DNA of 11,875 nt from Desulfuromonadales bacterium (GCA_014860175.1 JACZKF010000598.1:1-11875), one strand, 5' to 3'. Counted from the stretch's first letter, positions 1 to 7,763 are shown. Translations and numbers: made by a program. The notes: a model not told the origin generated them from the sequence alone.

Positions 1-2802
1 GTCCAGGAGCCGTCGGTGGCCAAAACCGAGGCCGACAGTCGCCCCTTTCTCTGGATTTCCATCAACTCCGACCGTCACAGCCGCACCGAACTGACGGAAC
101 TGGCCGACCGCTACGGCAAGCGGTTGCTGCAGACGCTGCCAGGGGTGGCCAACATCATCATCGGCGGCGAGCGCCGCTACGCCATGCGCATCTGGCTCAA
201 CCCCCGGCTGCTGGCCGCCCACCAGCTCACCGCCGCCGACGTCGAGGCGGCGCTGCGGGAGCAGAACGTGGAGATTCCGGGGGGGCGCATCGAATCGCAG
301 ACCCGGGAGTTCACCGTGCGGGTACAGGGCGACCTGGCGACGGAGGCCGAGTTCGAAAATCTGATCCTGGCCGCCAGCGAGGGGCGCCAGGTGCGTCTGG
401 CCGACGTCGGCCGAGCCGAGCTCGGCTCGGAAGACTACCGGACTCTGACCTTCTTCAATGGCCGGCCGACGGTGGGGCTCGGGGTGGTGCGCCAGTCGCA
501 GTCGAATCTTCTCGATGTGGCCGAAAGGGTCAAGGAGCGGATCCCCGAAATCCTCTCCCAGCTCCCGCAGGGGATCGAGGTCAATGTCGCCTACGACGCC
601 AGTCTCTTCGTCCAGCGTTCGATCAACGAGGTGATTCTGACCATCTTCTTCGCCTTTACCCTGGTCATCCTGGTCGTCTTCCTGTTTCTGCGCAATCTGC
701 GCGCCACCTTCATCCCGCTGCTGGCGGTGCCGGTCTCCCTCATCGGCTCCTTCGCGATCATGCAGGCCCTCGGCTTCTCCCTCAACATCCTGACCCTGCT
801 GGCCCTCGTCCTGGCGGTGGGGCTGGTGATCGACGACGCCATCGTCATGCTGGAGAATATCTATCGGCGCCTGGAGGAGGGGGAGGAGCTGATCGCCGCT
901 GCCTTCGCCGGCAGCCGGCAGGTCGCCTTCGCCATCATTGCCACCACCTTGTCGCTGATCGCCGTCTTTTTGCCCGTCGCCTTCCAGCGCGGGGCCACCG
1001 GCCGCCTTTTTTACGAGTTCGGCATCACCCTGGCCATCGCCGTCGCCGTTTCGAGCTTCGTCGCCCTGACCCTGACCCCGATGCTCTGCTCGCGCTTCCT
1101 GCGCGGCCCGCAGCAAAGGGCAAAACCGCCGTCCCGGGTCTATCGCTGGATCGAAGACGCCCTCACCTGGCTCAACCGGCGCTACGGCGCCGGGCTGACT
1201 TTCGTCCTGGCGCACCGGCCGGCGACCATCGTCTTCGCCCTGCTGTTCAGCGTCGCCGGTCTCGCCCTCTACCCTTTCCTGCAGCGCGAACTGGTGCCGG
1301 AAGAGGATCGGGGAATTTTCCTCTCGCTGTTCAAAGGGCCCCTCGGCTCGACCCCGCAGTACACCCGCTCCTATGTCGAGGAGATGGAGCGGATCGTCCT
1401 CGCCATTCCGGAGGTCTCCCGCAACTTCAGCATCACCGCCGTCGGCTTCGGCACCCCGGGGGTCGGCAATGAAGGGTTGATGTTCACCGGCCTCGTCCCC
1501 TGGGAGGAGCGCGAACGCAAGACCCAGCAGATCATCGGCCAGCTCTTTGGCGCCTACGGGGCGCAGATCACCGGCGGCCTGGCGTTCCCTCTGCCGGTAC
1601 GCCCCCTCGGGCGGGGGCTGGGGGGGAGCATCGAATTCGTCGTGCGGGGGCCCGACTTCCCCATCCTGCAGCAAAGCGCCAACCAGATCGTCGAGGCCAT
1701 GCGCGACAGCGGAATGTTCAACCAGCCGCGAGTGGAGCCGGCGCCCAACAAACCGCAGCTCGAGGTGACCATCGATCGGGCCCGGGCGGCCGACCTGCAG
1801 GTGCCGGTCCTCGCCGTCGCCACTTCCCTCGAAACCCTCTTTGGCGGCCGCGAGGTGACCCAGTTCCGGCGGGGGAACGACCAGTACGAGGTCATCGTCC
1901 AGGTGGAAGATGCCGAACGGGTGACGCCGGCCGATCTCGGCCGCATCTATGTGCGCAGCGGCCCCGGCGAGTTGGTCCCGTTGAGCAGCCTGGTGCAGTT
2001 GGAAGAGACGGTCATTCCGGAGAACTACCCTCATTTCGACCGCTTCCGCTCGGTGACCGTCACTTCCCAGATGGGGGGCGGGTACACCCTGGGGGATGGG
2101 GTCGACTTTCTCGAACGAAGCGCCCCTCCCCTTCTCCCTCCAGGCCTCAGTTACCAGTGGGATGGTGAAGCCCGGGATTACCTGGAAGGGGTCGGAGCCA
2201 CTTTTTTCCTGTTCCTCCTCGCCCTGCTCTTCACCTTCCTCGTCCTGTCGGCCCAGTTCGAGTCGTTCCTCCACCCGGTGACCATCTTCTCCGGGGTCGG
2301 CATGGCCATCTCGGCCGGGCTGATGGTCCTGTTCACCAGCCGCTTCTGGGGGATGCCGGTCACCGACAATCTCTTCTCCCGCTTCGGCCTGATCATGCTC
2401 ATCGGTCTGATCGCCAAAAACGGCATCCTGATCGTCGAATTCGCCAACCAGCTGCAGGTGCAGGGCAAAAACGCCCTGGACGCCGCCTTTGAAGCGGCCA
2501 TCCTGCGGTTTCGGCCGATCCTGATGACCGCCATCTCCACCGTTTTCGGCGTCATGCCGCTGGCGCTGGCCATCGGGGCCGGGGCTGAAACCCGCAACGC
2601 CCTCGGCATTGTCGTCGTCGGCGGGCTGAGCATCGCCACCTTCTTCAGCCTCTTCGTCATCCCGGCCGTCTACGTCAGCCTCGATGCCCTGGTGGTGCGC
2701 CGAACCGGCCATTCCAGTGCCTATGGGCTGATCCGCGCCGGCCAGATCCGCCAGCAGATGGCAGCCAAGTTCGAGCAGAAACCACGGCGCGACGACGATT
2801 GA
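1..2802 (+). CDS. RND-family (AcrB/HAE1-type) efflux permease, 5' end outside window
   Basis: Inner-membrane proton-driven pump subunit of a tripartite RND system. The frame is open from base 1 (933 visible codons); the GTG at 16 only begins the first ATG/GTG-initiated frame and is not the true start. Against AcrB about 120 N-terminal residues are missing, including TM1. Visible parts in order are the porter domain (IWLNPRLLAAHQLTAADVEAAL), TM2-TM6, the second porter half, and TM8-TM12. The proton-relay residues are present: the Asp-Asp pair in GLVIDDAIVMLENI (codons 832-837) and Lys in GLIAKNGILIVEFANQ (codon 2416-2418). The gene therefore looks functional. The C-terminus is a short hydrophilic tail ending RRDDD. 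Substrate cannot be told from sequence. The membrane-fusion protein gene would be expected upstream, outside the window. No clear terminator follows before speD. Confidence 0.95.
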   Translation, partial: VQEPSVAKTEADSRPFLWISINSDRHSRTELTELADRYGKRLLQTLPGVANIIIGGERRYAMRIWLNPRLLAAHQLTAADVEAALREQNVEIPGGRIESQTREFTVRVQGDLATEAEFENLILAASEGRQVRLADVGRAELGSEDYRTLTFFNGRPTVGLGVVRQSQSNLLDVAERVKERIPEILSQLPQGIEVNVAYDASLFVQRSINEVILTIFFAFTLVILVVFLFLRNLRATFIPLLAVPVSLIGSFAIMQALGFSLNILTLLALVLAVGLVIDDAIVMLENIYRRLEEGEELIAAAFAGSRQVAFAIIATTLSLIAVFLPVAFQRGATGRLFYEFGITLAIAVAVSSFVALTLTPMLCSRFLRGPQQRAKPPSRVYRWIEDALTWLNRRYGAGLTFVLAHRPATIVFALLFSVAGLALYPFLQRELVPEEDRGIFLSLFKGPLGSTPQYTRSYVEEMERIVLAIPEVSRNFSITAVGFGTPGVGNEGLMFTGLVPWEERERKTQQIIGQLFGAYGAQITGGLAFPLPVRPLGRGLGGSIEFVVRGPDFPILQQSANQIVEAMRDSGMFNQPRVEPAPNKPQLEVTIDRARAADLQVPVLAVATSLETLFGGREVTQFRRGNDQYEVIVQVEDAERVTPADLGRIYVRSGPGELVPLSSLVQLEETVIPENYPHFDRFRSVTVTSQMGGGYTLGDGVDFLERSAPPLLPPGLSYQWDGEARDYLEGVGATFFLFLLALLFTFLVLSAQFESFLHPVTIFSGVGMAISAGLMVLFTSRFWGMPVTDNLFSRFGLIMLIGLIAKNGILIVEFANQLQVQGKNALDAAFEAAILRFRPILMTAISTVFGVMPLALAIGAGAETRNALGIVVVGGLSIATFFSLFVIPAVYVSLDALVVRRTGHSSAYGLIRAGQIRQQMAAKFEQKPRRDDD

Positions 2803-2817
2803 ACCCAGGAAAAGCCC

Positions 2818-2847
2818 TTGTGCCGCATCCCCCGGTTGTGATTAAAT
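2818..2847 (+). promoter_or_regulatory. Candidate speD promoter (extended -10)
   Basis: TTGTGC at 2818-2823 and TTAAAT at 2842-2847 are 18 bp apart, and TG at 2839-2840 makes an extended -10. A perfect inverted repeat TTGGCC-A-GGCCAA lies just downstream at 2856-2868, near where transcription would start, and could be an operator. Seen by eye only; the match to consensus is moderate. Confidence 0.33.
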
Positions 2848-2892
2848 AGGCGGGTTTGGCCAGGCCAAGACTTAACCCTGGGGAGAGTGCCG

Positions 2893-3681
2893 ATGGCGAA
2901 GAAAAAGAGCACCCGCAATCGTCGACCGCGCAAGCTCAAGCTGCGCGGATTCAACAATCTGACCAAGACCCTGTCGTTCAACATCTACGACGTCTGCTAC
3001 GCCCGGTCACCCCAGGCGCGCAAGGAATACCTGGCGTACATCGACGAGGAGTACAACTCCGAGCGCCTGGTCAAGATCCTGCACGAGGTGGCCGACATCA
3101 TCGGCGCCAACGTCCTCGACGTCTCCAGCCAGGACTACGATCCGATGGGGGCGAGCGTCACCATTCTGATCGCCGAGGAACCGATCGATCCCAAGCCGGA
3201 ACAGGTGCTGGCCCACCTTGACAAGAGCCACCTGTGCATCCACACTTACCCGGAAACCGATTCGCGCACCGGCATCTCCACCTTCCGGGTCGACGTCGAC
3301 GTCTCCACCTGCGGCAAGATCAGCCCCTTGAAGGCCTTGAACCACCTGGTTGATTCCTTCGAGTCGGATATCGTCCTGCTCGACTACAAAGTGCGCGGCT
3401 TCACCCGCGACATCCGGGGGAACAAACATTATATCGACCACCGGATCCACTCGATCCAGCAGTACGTGGACAAGGCGATTCTCGACCTGTACCAGACCGT
3501 CGACATCAACATCTATCAGGAAAACCTGTTCCACACCAAGATGCTGCTGAGAGACTTCAACCTGGACAACTACCTGTTCGCTGCCGCCTCCTCCGACTTC
3601 ACCGAGGAGGAGCGGGTCCGGATCAAAAAGAGTCTGAAGCAGGAGATGACGGAGATCTTCTACTCCAAAAACATTTTTTAG
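2893..3681 (+). CDS. speD: S-adenosylmethionine decarboxylase proenzyme, E. coli-type (class 1A)
   Basis: Decarboxylates SAM to the aminopropyl donor used for spermidine synthesis; cytoplasmic. The 262-aa protein aligns along its length with E. coli SpeD as I remember it. It has the self-cleavage site AHLDKS-H with the pyruvoyl-forming Ser at residue 112 (codon 3226-3228), the catalytic Cys at 140 in VSTCGKISPLKALN, then VRGFTRDI and QENLFHTKMLL. ATG 2893 is chosen because GGGGAG at 2880-2885 sits 7 nt upstream; the GTG at 2887 is next to that site and less likely. Compared with E. coli there is an extra strongly basic N-terminus (8 Lys/Arg in the first 14 residues) and a shorter loop just before the cleavage site. 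No speE (spermidine synthase) is next to it. The following lipoprotein gene may be read through, since no T-tailed terminator separates them. Confidence 0.96.
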   Translation: MAKKKSTRNRRPRKLKLRGFNNLTKTLSFNIYDVCYARSPQARKEYLAYIDEEYNSERLVKILHEVADIIGANVLDVSSQDYDPMGASVTILIAEEPIDPKPEQVLAHLDKSHLCIHTYPETDSRTGISTFRVDVDVSTCGKISPLKALNHLVDSFESDIVLLDYKVRGFTRDIRGNKHYIDHRIHSIQQYVDKAILDLYQTVDINIYQENLFHTKMLLRDFNLDNYLFAAASSDFTEEERVRIKKSLKQEMTEIFYSKNIF

Positions 3682-3693
3682 GAATTCAGAACC

Positions 3694-3745
3694 CAGGAGT
3701 CATCGATCAGGAGATGACTCCTGACCTTGGATCTGGGACCTTGGA
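3694..3745. repeat. Short hairpin plus direct repeat between speD and the ChaN-like gene
   Basis: A perfect 10-bp inverted repeat (CAGGAGTCAT at 3694-3703, ATGACTCCTG at 3714-3723) encloses a 10-nt loop. It is followed by two copies of GACCTTGGA (3723-3731 and 3737-3745). There is no T-run after the stem, so it is not a standard intrinsic terminator. The second direct-repeat copy ends 6 nt before the start codon at 3752 and takes the place where a ribosome site should be. Confidence 0.6.
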
Positions 3746-3751
3746 CGCCTT

Positions 3752-4981
3752 ATGAACCTGCGCCCCCTTCTGTTGTTACTGGTGCTGTTGATGACCGCCT
3801 GCGCTGGCGCCCCAAAAGCTCCCAAGACCGACCCCCAACTCCCTTACCCTCCGCCGCGGCCACCGGCCGTCGGCGACATTCTCCACCTCCCGACCGGCTT
3901 CTACGTCACCGAAGGGGCCATGTTGCAGGCAGTGGGCGATGCCCGCATCGCCTACGTCGGCGAAACCCACGACAATCCCGCTTCCCACCGCCTGGAGTTG
4001 GCCGTCCTGCAGGCCATGGCCGAGCGCTGGCCGGGGGAGGTGGCGCTGGCGATGGAGATGTTCACCCCTTCCCAGCAGCCGGCTCTCGATCGCTGGGTTG
4101 CCGGTGAACTGGACGAAAAAGAATTTATCAAGACGTCGGGCTGGTATCAGAACTGGCGAATGGATTTCGACTATTACCGGGAGCTGCTGCTGTTTGCCCG
4201 GGAGAGAAAAATCCCGGTGCTCGGCATCAACGCCGAGAAGTCGTTGGTCAAGGCACTGCGGGAAAGACCGGCCGCCGAGCTGGCGCCCGAACTGCAGACC
4301 CAGGTACCGGAGATGGATCTCGATGATCCCTACCAGAGCGCCCTGGTCGAGGCGATCTTCGGTGGCCATGCCCATGGCAACAGCGATCTGTCCGGCTTCC
4401 TGCGGGTCCAGACCCTGTGGGACGAGACGATGGCCGCCAACATCGCCGGTTTCCTGGGAGAACACAGGGAGATGCGGCTGGTAGTGGTGGCCGGCGGCAA
4501 CCATGTCCGCTACGGCTTCGGCATCCCGCGCCGGGTCTTTCGCCGCCTGCCGACCTCCTATGTGCTGGTGGCCACTCAGGAGATCGAGATCCCCGAGGAA
4601 AAACGCGGCGAGCTGATGGATGTCGAGCTCCCCTCCTTCCCGATGCCCCCTTACCATTTCCTGACCTACTCCCGCTACGAATCGCTCGACAAGGAAGAGG
4701 TGCGCCTGGGGGTGCTGCTGGAGGAGGGGGAAGCGGCAGAGGTGCGGGTCAAGGGGGTGCTGCCGGAATCGGCGGCGGCCCTGGCCGGTGTACAGGAAGG
4801 GGACCGGATTCTCGCCATCGACGGCTCGGCGGTGACGGAGAGCTTCGATCTGATCTATGTGGTCAAGCAGAAGCGCCCCGGCGACCGGGCCCGGCTGCAG
4901 ATCGGCCGCGACGGCCAGGAACTGCTCATCGAGGCCGTTTTCCCCCCGGCAGGGGAGACCAGACCGCACGGAACCCGCTAA
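3752..4981 (+). CDS. ChaN-family (Tiki superfamily, DUF399) lipoprotein with C-terminal PDZ domain
   Basis: A 409-aa predicted lipoprotein. Residues 1-17 form a hydrophobic signal ending in a lipobox-like LMTAC (Cys17), followed by a Pro-rich linker to about residue 42. Residues ~43-275 match the ChaN/haem-binding-uptake fold: IAYVGETHDNPASHR holds the Tiki GxxH signature (G70, H73), then EMFTPSQQPALDRW, DYYRELLLFARERKIPVLGIN and a late VVAGGNHVRYG (His251). Residues ~317-400 form a PDZ domain (VRVKGVLPESAAALAGVQEGDRILAIDG is split across 332-358). ChaN proteins are linked to haem/iron binding, while Tiki relatives are proteases; which applies here is not decidable by reading. The PDZ suggests binding to protein C-termini at the envelope. 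The ribosome site is weak (GGA at 3743-3745), perhaps because a repeat occupies it. The gene ends in a strong terminator. Confidence 0.85.
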   Translation: MNLRPLLLLLVLLMTACAGAPKAPKTDPQLPYPPPRPPAVGDILHLPTGFYVTEGAMLQAVGDARIAYVGETHDNPASHRLELAVLQAMAERWPGEVALAMEMFTPSQQPALDRWVAGELDEKEFIKTSGWYQNWRMDFDYYRELLLFARERKIPVLGINAEKSLVKALRERPAAELAPELQTQVPEMDLDDPYQSALVEAIFGGHAHGNSDLSGFLRVQTLWDETMAANIAGFLGEHREMRLVVVAGGNHVRYGFGIPRRVFRRLPTSYVLVATQEIEIPEEKRGELMDVELPSFPMPPYHFLTYSRYESLDKEEVRLGVLLEEGEAAEVRVKGVLPESAAALAGVQEGDRILAIDGSAVTESFDLIYVVKQKRPGDRARLQIGRDGQELLIEAVFPPAGETRPHGTR

Positions 4982-5010
4982 CCCTCACCTCTTCCAGCAT
5001 CATCTTTCCA

Positions 5011-5034
5011 GGCCGCCCTCGGGCGGCCTTTTTT
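5011..5034 (+). terminator. Rho-independent terminator after the ChaN-PDZ gene
   Basis: The stem is GGCCGCC (5011-5017) with GGCGGCC (5022-5028), closed by a CTCG loop and followed directly by six T (5029-5034). It begins 30 nt past the stop at 4979-4981 and ends the speD/lipoprotein stretch. Confidence 0.92.
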
Positions 5035-5106
5035 GTCTTCCGACCGGCGGCTCGACACCGGGAGGGTATACTTGCTCCTGCCGGCGCGCTCCGCAGGAGT
5101 TTGGGT

Positions 5107-6231
5107 ATGGACCGTAATTTTTTCTTCGCCTTGGCTGCCTTCGCGTTTTTGCTGTTCTACCTGTTTATGGCCTGGTCGGTACTCGCCGCCTTCCTTGAGT
5201 CGCTGATCTGGGCGGTCGTACTTGCCCTCGCCACCTATCCTCTGTTTCGCCGCCTGCGCGCCCGCCTGCATGACAACAGCCACCTGGCTGCGGTCTTGTT
5301 GACCCCCCTGGTGGTGCTGCTGGTGGCGGTGCCGCTGGCGCTGATGCTGTTTTTTCTCGCCCTGGAAGTCGATCGGCTTTTTGAGCTGATCCAGATCCGG
5401 ATGGCGGCGGGGAATTTTCCCACCGCTGACGGTGCCCCCCCCGTGCCGGGGTTAACGCCCCTCCTCGAGTATCTGCGCCCCCTGCTGGAGGGGTTTGACA
5501 TCAATCTGCGGGAGACTCTCTCGCCGGCGCTGCAGAACCTGGTCGCCACCCTGCTGGAGCGGCTGCAAAAGATCCTCGGCGGCTCGGCCCTGATCGCCCT
5601 CAAGATCTTCGTGATGATCATTACCCTCTTTTTCTTCTACCGGGATGGCGAGCGGCTGCTGGGGGTCTTCTGGTCGGCCATTCCTCTCCCCCAGGCGCAG
5701 AAGGTGGAGTTGGCCAGCATTACCCACAAGGTGCTGATGGCCGTGATCTACGGGGTGTTCCTGACTGCCGCCATTCAAGGCGCCCTCGGTTTTCTCGGCT
5801 ACCTCATCGCCGGCCTCCCTTCCCCGGCCCTGCTGGGCGCCGCCACCGCCCTGGCGGCCCTGGTGCCGATGGTCGGTACCGCCCTGGTCTGGCTGCCGGC
5901 CGGCCTCTACCTGCTGTTTGCCGGCAAACTTTTTCAGGGGATTTTTCTCCTCGCCTGGGGGCTGCTGGTGGTCGGTACCAGCGACAATTTCATCCGTCCT
6001 TACTTCATCAGCGGCCGTGGCCAGGTACCGTTTCTCACCGTCCTGATCGGCATTCTCGGTGGCCTGGCAGCCTTCGGCTTCGTCGGCATCATTCTGGGTC
6101 CGATCATTCTCACCCTGTTCACACCGCTGCTCGCCATGTTTCGCCACCTGCTCCCGCCCGGGGTCGCCAGTGGTGCCGCCACTGATGGCGGCGCCGAAAA
6201 AAAGGGCCGTCTGCACGGCCCTGATTCATAA
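5107..6231 (+). CDS. AI-2E/PerM-family (UPF0118) membrane protein
   Basis: A 374-aa polytopic inner-membrane protein. The start ATG 5107 is fixed by AGGAGT at 5095-5100, 6 nt upstream, and by a hydrophobic helix beginning at once; the frame is open further back, but that part lies inside the preceding gene. There are three N-terminal helices (about 5-85), a large soluble loop (about 90-160), then the family's C-terminal membrane half with PMVGT (254-258), DNFIRPYFISGRGQVPFLTV (293-312), GILGG (315-319) and FGFVGIILGP (323-332). Members include the autoinducer-2 exporter TqsA and Na+/H+ antiporter-like proteins; the substrate here is unknown. A TATACT at 5067-5072 could be a -10, but no matching -35 is seen. 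The last residues (EKKGRLHGPDS) are encoded by a hairpin that works as a terminator for the opposite strand. Confidence 0.93.
   Translation: MDRNFFFALAAFAFLLFYLFMAWSVLAAFLESLIWAVVLALATYPLFRRLRARLHDNSHLAAVLLTPLVVLLVAVPLALMLFFLALEVDRLFELIQIRMAAGNFPTADGAPPVPGLTPLLEYLRPLLEGFDINLRETLSPALQNLVATLLERLQKILGGSALIALKIFVMIITLFFFYRDGERLLGVFWSAIPLPQAQKVELASITHKVLMAVIYGVFLTAAIQGALGFLGYLIAGLPSPALLGAATALAALVPMVGTALVWLPAGLYLLFAGKLFQGIFLLAWGLLVVGTSDNFIRPYFISGRGQVPFLTVLIGILGGLAAFGFVGIILGPIILTLFTPLLAMFRHLLPPGVASGAATDGGAEKKGRLHGPDS
6197..6221 (-). terminator. Minus-strand terminator lying inside the 3' end of the AI-2E-family gene
   Basis: GGGCCGT (6204-6210) pairs with ACGGCCC (6215-6221) around a CTGC loop. Seven A at 6197-6203 read as a T-run on the minus strand, starting 30 nt after the stop of the gene at 6252-6566. 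On the plus strand no T-run follows, so it mainly serves the minus gene. Confidence 0.85.
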
Positions 6232-6251
6232 ATCATATTGTCGCTAAGAGA

Positions 6252-6566
6252 CTACAGGACTTTGTGGAACAGATGGGCGGCGTGGTCGCTGAGCATCTCC
6301 GCCAATGCCTGGTTCAGTCTGGGATAGCTTTCGTGAATATGCCATTGTGATCTTCCACTCATCCAGTACAGCTTCCAGAAGTCAGACGATGCATCAAAAA
6401 TCAGCCGGCCAGCCGGGTCGCTCACATCACACGCCTCGATGGCGCTGAAAAGACGGAAAAAAACCACGTAGCCGCCATGGATGGCATTGACTTCCACATC
6501 CAGCCCAGTCCCTCTGAAAAACTTCTCAATTTGATGCTGAGTAAACTCATTGGGATGTTTTATCAT
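6252..6566 (-). CDS. Small DUF3024-like protein of unknown function
   Basis: A 104-aa soluble protein. ATG at 6564-6566 is chosen because GGAGG (6574-6578) sits 7 nt upstream; a longer frame to 6650 lacks a ribosome site and would cover the promoter candidate. The C-terminal half, with FWKLYWMSGRSQWHIHE followed by a predicted helix (NQALAEMLSDHAAHLFHKVL), resembles the end of DUF3024 proteins (a WKLYWMRA...W..YE pattern) as I recall them; the N-terminal half (FTQHQIEKFFRG...GGYVVFFRLF) fits loosely. No catalytic motif, membrane segment or signal is seen. GC is about 50% by my count over 6241-6566, clearly below neighbouring genes, which may mean recent gain. It is a single-gene unit with its own promoter candidate and terminator, convergent with the AI-2E-family gene (20 bp apart). 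Confidence 0.8.
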   Translation of the reverse strand: MIKHPNEFTQHQIEKFFRGTGLDVEVNAIHGGYVVFFRLFSAIEACDVSDPAGRLIFDASSDFWKLYWMSGRSQWHIHESYPRLNQALAEMLSDHAAHLFHKVL

Positions 6567-6617
6567 TTCTCTGCCTCCGGTACCGCTGCTGTAAGTGCTT
6601 GAGGTTCCCTCGTTGCC

Positions 6618-6626
6618 AGTATAGCA
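6618..6626 (-). promoter_or_regulatory. Candidate extended -10 promoter for the DUF3024-like gene
   Basis: Read on the minus strand, TG-C-TATACT is an extended -10 about 50 bp before the start codon. No good -35 is seen, but the stretch behind it (6648-6677) is very AT-rich and could act like an UP element. An alternative -10, TATATT, lies at 6649-6654. Confidence 0.35.
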
Positions 6627-6669
6627 AGGAACGGCCGAAAAGATGACCAATATAGTTTTATTTTACCCT

Positions 6670-6702
6670 AAAAAAAACGGACCGCTCTTTCGAAGCGGTC
6701 CG
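6670..6702 (-). terminator. Rho-independent terminator of fba
   Basis: On the minus strand a 9-bp stem (6694-6702 with 6678-6686, loop 6687-6693) is followed by eight T (A-run 6670-6677). It begins 23 nt after the fba stop codon at 6726-6728. Confidence 0.92.
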
Positions 6703-6725
6703 CCGATACGGTGAAAGGTTGCCGG

Positions 6726-7706
6726 TTAAACCCGCCCGGCACTGCCAAGAACCGCCTGGTTCTTGTGTTTGATCAGCTTGATCAGCTCCTTACGGGCCGC
6801 GCCCAGGTATTTGCGCGGGTCGAATTCTTTGGGATCAAGGGCCAGGTACTCACGAACCCGGGCAGTCACCGCCAGGCGTCCGTCGGAATCGATATTGATC
6901 TTGCAGACCGCCCCGGCGGCGGCGCGACGCAGCTGATCCTCGGGGATGCCAACTGCTCCTTCCATCTTGCCGCCATATTTGTTGATCAGCTCGACATATT
7001 CCTGTACCACGCTGGAGGCGCCATGCAGCACAATGGGGAATCCTGGGAGCCGCTTTTCCGTCTCCGTCAGGATGTCAAACCGGAGCTCGGGGACCACTTC
7101 CCCCTCCTTGATCTTGAATTTGTAAGCGCCATGACTGGTGCCGATGGAGATGGCCAGCGAGTCGACACCGGTCTTGCGGACGAAATCCTCGACCTCCTCC
7201 GGGCGAGTGTAGGTCGACACTTCCGCCATCACCTCGTCCTCGATCCCGGCCAGTACCCCGAGCTCACCTTCGACGGTGACGTCGTAGCGGTGGGCGTATT
7301 CGACCACCTGGCGGGTGAGGGCGACGTTCTCTTCATAGGGGAGATGCGAACCGTCGATCATCACCGAGGAGAAGCCCGAATCGACGCACGACTGGCACAA
7401 CTCCAGTGAGTCGCCGTGGTCCAGATGCAGGGCGATGGGGATCTGGGAACCGAGCTCCCGGGCCATTTTCACCGCCCCCATGGCCATGTAACGGAGCATT
7501 GTTTCGTTGGCATACTGCCGGGCTCCCTTGCTCACCTGCACGATCACCGGCGAGCCGGTCTCCGCGCAGGCGGTGACGATCGCCTGCAGCTGCTCGAGAT
7601 TGTTGAAATTGTAAGCCGGAATGGCGTATTTTCCGGACATCGCCTTCGCGAACATCTCCCGGGTGTTGACCAGCCCGAGTTCACTGTAATGCACCTTGTC
7701 CGCCAT
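6726..7706 (-). CDS. fba: Class II (metal-dependent) fructose-1,6-bisphosphate aldolase
   Basis: Cleaves or forms fructose-1,6-bisphosphate from dihydroxyacetone phosphate and glyceraldehyde-3-phosphate; glycolysis/gluconeogenesis, cytoplasmic. The 326-aa length fits the family. Visible active-site elements are HLDHGD (catalytic Asp96, zinc His97), GFSSVMIDGSHLPYEENV, VEGELGVLAGIED (Glu148 region), the zinc His192 in TSHGAYKF, His228 in VLHGASSV and the phosphate-binding NIDSDGRLA. Start ATG 7704-7706 has GGGAGGT (7716-7722) 9 nt upstream. It is divergent from the long GAPDH gene, whose substrate is this enzyme's product, and ends in its own terminator. Confidence 0.97.
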   Translation of the reverse strand: MADKVHYSELGLVNTREMFAKAMSGKYAIPAYNFNNLEQLQAIVTACAETGSPVIVQVSKGARQYANETMLRYMAMGAVKMARELGSQIPIALHLDHGDSLELCQSCVDSGFSSVMIDGSHLPYEENVALTRQVVEYAHRYDVTVEGELGVLAGIEDEVMAEVSTYTRPEEVEDFVRKTGVDSLAISIGTSHGAYKFKIKEGEVVPELRFDILTETEKRLPGFPIVLHGASSVVQEYVELINKYGGKMEGAVGIPEDQLRRAAAGAVCKINIDSDGRLAVTARVREYLALDPKEFDPRKYLGAARKELIKLIKHKNQAVLGSAGRV

Positions 7707-7763
7707 CGATTCTCTACCTCCCGTTCATGAGGAATGTCGGGCAGATTCACCCGTAACAGATCC

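Noticed and set aside
3694..3723. Intrinsic terminator after speD
   Set aside because: The stem is good, but there is no T-run on either strand after it; listed as a repeat instead.
5061..5075. Sigma-54 promoter before the AI-2E-family gene (GG...TTGC)
   Set aside because: GG and GC are 11 bp apart instead of 10, and the -24 element is otherwise poor.
4417..5106. Upstream extension of the AI-2E-family frame
   Set aside because: It overlaps the ChaN-PDZ gene and passes through its terminator; the residues are low-complexity Gly/Arg/Pro, and a clean ribosome site supports ATG 5107.
6711..7409. Plus-strand open frame opposite fba
   Set aside because: It lies wholly within the aldolase gene and next to its terminator; no start signals.
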